A stretch of 64,000 nt of DNA from Glaciimonas sp. CA11.2 (GTDB lineage Bacteria > Pseudomonadota > Gammaproteobacteria > Burkholderiales > Burkholderiaceae_D). The stretch covers positions 3,968,001-4,032,000 of the forward strand of contig NZ_JAVIWL010000001.1 of assembly GCF_034314045.1 (NCBI RefSeq). The letters run 5' to 3'. Both the position numbers and the translations under genes were made by a program. Under the pieces are notes generated by a model. It made no database searches, was not told where the DNA came from, and saw only the letters and a program-made list of their open reading frames with translations. This document shows, in pieces, positions 62,544-64,000 of this stretch. Position 1 is the stretch's first letter, and each line of letters opens with the position of its first letter.

Positions 62544-63773
62544 ATGCAAGGTGCACTATCGAATATCAGGGTTCTCGACTTATCTCGGATTCTGGCCGGA
62601 CCCTGGTGTACGCAAAATCTGGCCGATCTGGGCGCCGAAGTAATCAAGGTTGAACGGCCTGTCACGGGCGATGATACCCGGCATTGGGGTCCTCCGTGGA
62701 TTCGGGATGGAGAGGGAAGCGAAACAACGGACTCAACCTATTTTGCCTCTGCAAATCGCAACAAAAAGTCAATTGCTGTCGATATCGCCAGCGCGGCAGG
62801 TCAGGCCCTGATACGTGAATTGGTGGCCGAGTCGGACGTGCTGGTCGAAAATTATAAAGTCGGTGATCTGGCGCGTTACGGACTGGCTTACGATGATCTG
62901 CGCAAGATCAATCCGCGTCTCATTTATTGCTCAATCACTGGTTATGGACAAAGCGGACCCTCGGCACATCGCCCCGGTTACGATTTTGTCTTTCAGGGCA
63001 TGGGCGGATTAATGAGTATCACGGGCGAACGCGATGACTTGCCCGGTGGCGGCCCCCAAAAGGTCGGCGTGGCGATCACCGATGTCATGACCGGCATGTA
63101 CGCCTGCGTCGCAATCCTCGCCGCAGTCAACGCACGCTCCATGAGCGGTGTCGGACAATATATCGACATGGCGCTGCTGGACTGCATCGTCGCCTTCGGT
63201 GGCAATCAGGCCAACAATTATGTAATGACCGGCCAAGTACCAAAACGCTCCGGCAACGCACACCCCGCGTTAGTCCCGTATCAGGTCTTCGCGACCACGA
63301 ATGGCCATATTATCGTAGCCGCCGGCAACGACACTCAATGGCAGCGCTTGTGCAAGGTAATGGCACGTGCTGACTTGGCAAGCGATCCACGCTTCAATCA
63401 AGTAAGCGGACGCATCACCCATCGCGAAGCATTAATCGTGGAGTTGGAACGCGCGATGCTGACCAGAAGTTCGGAAGACTGGCTAGCGGCACTGGAAGAA
63501 GGCGGCATTCCAGTTGGCCCAATCAACGACTACGCCCAAGTATTTGCCGACCCGCAGGTTCAACACCGACAACTACAAGTCGCGCTGCCACGGCCAGAAG
63601 GCGGAACACTACCCGCCATCGCCAGCCCTTTGCGCCTGTCTGAAACACCAGTAACCTATCGCTCAGCACCGCCCACGCTTGGTCAGAATACTGACGAAGT
63701 GCTACGGTCAGTACTGGGAAAAACGCCAGAACAACTCGACATGCTGGTTGAGTCCGGCACGATTTCTCGTTGA
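62544..63773 (+). CDS. CaiB/BaiF family CoA-transferase (class III)
   Basis: A 409-residue class III CoA-transferase. N-terminus VLDLSRILAGPWCTQNLADLGAEVIKVERP (about 10-40) is the family signature; NRNKKSIAVD follows. The catalytic Asp is in MALLDCIVAFGGN (about residue 213), and the C-terminal SPLRLSETPVTYRSAPPTLGQNTDEVL is typical. It moves CoA between carboxylic acids without ATP, or can act as a racemase-type family member. It closes the cluster, 30 bases after the second binding protein. Confidence 0.92.
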   Translation: MQGALSNIRVLDLSRILAGPWCTQNLADLGAEVIKVERPVTGDDTRHWGPPWIRDGEGSETTDSTYFASANRNKKSIAVDIASAAGQALIRELVAESDVLVENYKVGDLARYGLAYDDLRKINPRLIYCSITGYGQSGPSAHRPGYDFVFQGMGGLMSITGERDDLPGGGPQKVGVAITDVMTGMYACVAILAAVNARSMSGVGQYIDMALLDCIVAFGGNQANNYVMTGQVPKRSGNAHPALVPYQVFATTNGHIIVAAGNDTQWQRLCKVMARADLASDPRFNQVSGRITHREALIVELERAMLTRSSEDWLAALEEGGIPVGPINDYAQVFADPQVQHRQLQVALPRPEGGTLPAIASPLRLSETPVTYRSAPPTLGQNTDEVLRSVLGKTPEQLDMLVESGTISR

Positions 63774-63784
63774 GCCTCATTAAA

Positions 63785-64000
63785 TTCAGCTAAGCGTGTA
63801 TTAACATACAACGCTGTTAGGTGAGTATAGTGCAAGCTAAATCACATTAACTATAAAGGCTATTGCTGTGGCTGTGGCTGTGGCTGTTGCAGGCGCAGCC
63901 ACAGTTGACGTTGCTTTTGAACTTGCAGGCGCAGCCACAGTTGACGTTGCTCTTGACCTTGCAGGCTCAGCCACAGTTGACGTTGCTTTTGACCTTGCAG
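63785..64000. repeat. Second copy of the hairpin-bearing repeat, cut by window end
   Basis: From about 63785 the sequence aligns with 38135-38210: GCGT-TTAACATACAACGCTG-TAG and CTAAATCAC-TTAACTATAAAGGCTATTGCTG. Like the first copy it lies directly downstream of an operon end. It continues into hexanucleotide GGCTGT repeats (63865-63888) and 36-bp tandem repeats, which the first copy lacks. Confidence 0.6.
63889..64000. repeat. 36-bp tandem repeats
   Basis: Three 36-bp units (63889-63924, 63925-63960, 63961-63996) and the start of a fourth, beginning GCAGGCGCAGCCACAGTTGA and differing by only a few bases. On both strands one frame is open through the units: 12-residue repeats AGAATVDVAFEL (plus) and a Gln-rich QGQKQRQLWLRL type (minus, which would end in a QQPQPQPQQ tail and stop at the hexamer repeats). 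Confidence 0.9.

Overview
The window looks like a chromosomal segment of a betaproteobacterium of moderate GC content, most likely Burkholderiales/Oxalobacteraceae (the Glaciimonas/Collimonas/Herbaspirillum neighbourhood). This is inferred from gene content and order: an FtrABCD ferrous iron system, a CydP/CydA/CydB/CydX bd oxidase with a GbsR-like regulator, a MadLM-linked malonate decarboxylase cluster, a PEP-CTERM protein, and dense LivKHMGF-type transporters. No rRNA, CRISPR array, integrase or intact insertion sequence was seen. One tRNA gene, tRNA-Arg(ACG), lies at the left edge.

Layout. 0-4 kb: tRNA-Arg, then a Fur-box-preceded ftrABCD operon. 4.3-8.2 kb: a BASS-family transporter, aldo/keto reductase Tas and an MFS exporter. 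8.7-9.1 kb: a cold-shock gene with a long leader. 9.7-14.7 kb: a branched-chain amino-acid-type ABC operon in which permease LivM and ATPase LivG are one polypeptide. 14.8-15.8 kb: a TerC-family protein behind a yybP-ykoY (Mn2+) riboswitch. 16-19 kb: a LysR regulator divergent from malate synthase aceB. 19.2-21.1 kb: nsrR-hmp nitric oxide defence with two NsrR-like operators. 21.2-29.6 kb: a 2003-residue alpha-2-macroglobulin with pbpC. 29.7-30.4 kb: a PEP-CTERM protein. 30.9-40.3 kb: the malonate cluster mdcR / mdcABCDE-madLM-mdcGH, interrupted before mdcG by a dispersed repeat. 40.7-42.4 kb: a Tat-exported type II cholesterol-oxidase-like flavoprotein. 42.9-46.9 kb: cytochrome bd operon including the 56-residue CydX. 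47.1-49.0 kb: a small accessory patch with a HigBA-like toxin-antitoxin pair whose toxin looks frameshifted, plus two small unknown proteins. 49.5-63.8 kb: a 14-kb uptake and CoA-activation/beta-oxidation cluster for an unidentified acid. 63.8-64 kb: start of a second copy of the dispersed repeat.

How the parts work together. Iron (ftr), manganese (terC) and NO (nsrR-hmp) each show a recognisable control element. The malonate cluster is self-contained: uptake (MadLM), prosthetic-group synthesis and attachment (MdcB, MdcG), acyl loading (MdcH), ACP (MdcC), transferase (MdcA), decarboxylase (MdcDE) and regulator. The right-hand cluster pairs a complete five-gene ABC importer and a second binding protein with two acyl-CoA ligases, a CoA-transferase, a double-domain acyl-CoA dehydrogenase and three MaoC-fold hydratase-type proteins. 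No thiolase or hydroxyacyl-CoA dehydrogenase is present, so it should feed its product into enzymes encoded elsewhere.

The least explained structures are two repeat families (a ~100-bp imperfect palindrome in three or four copies, and a ~370-bp hairpin-bearing element with one full and one truncated copy), two in-frame 4 x 9-bp microsatellites in unrelated genes, hairpins placed at the pbpC and cydX ribosome-binding sites, and the frameshifted toxin. The unidentified substrate of the 49-64 kb cluster is the best candidate for undescribed metabolism.
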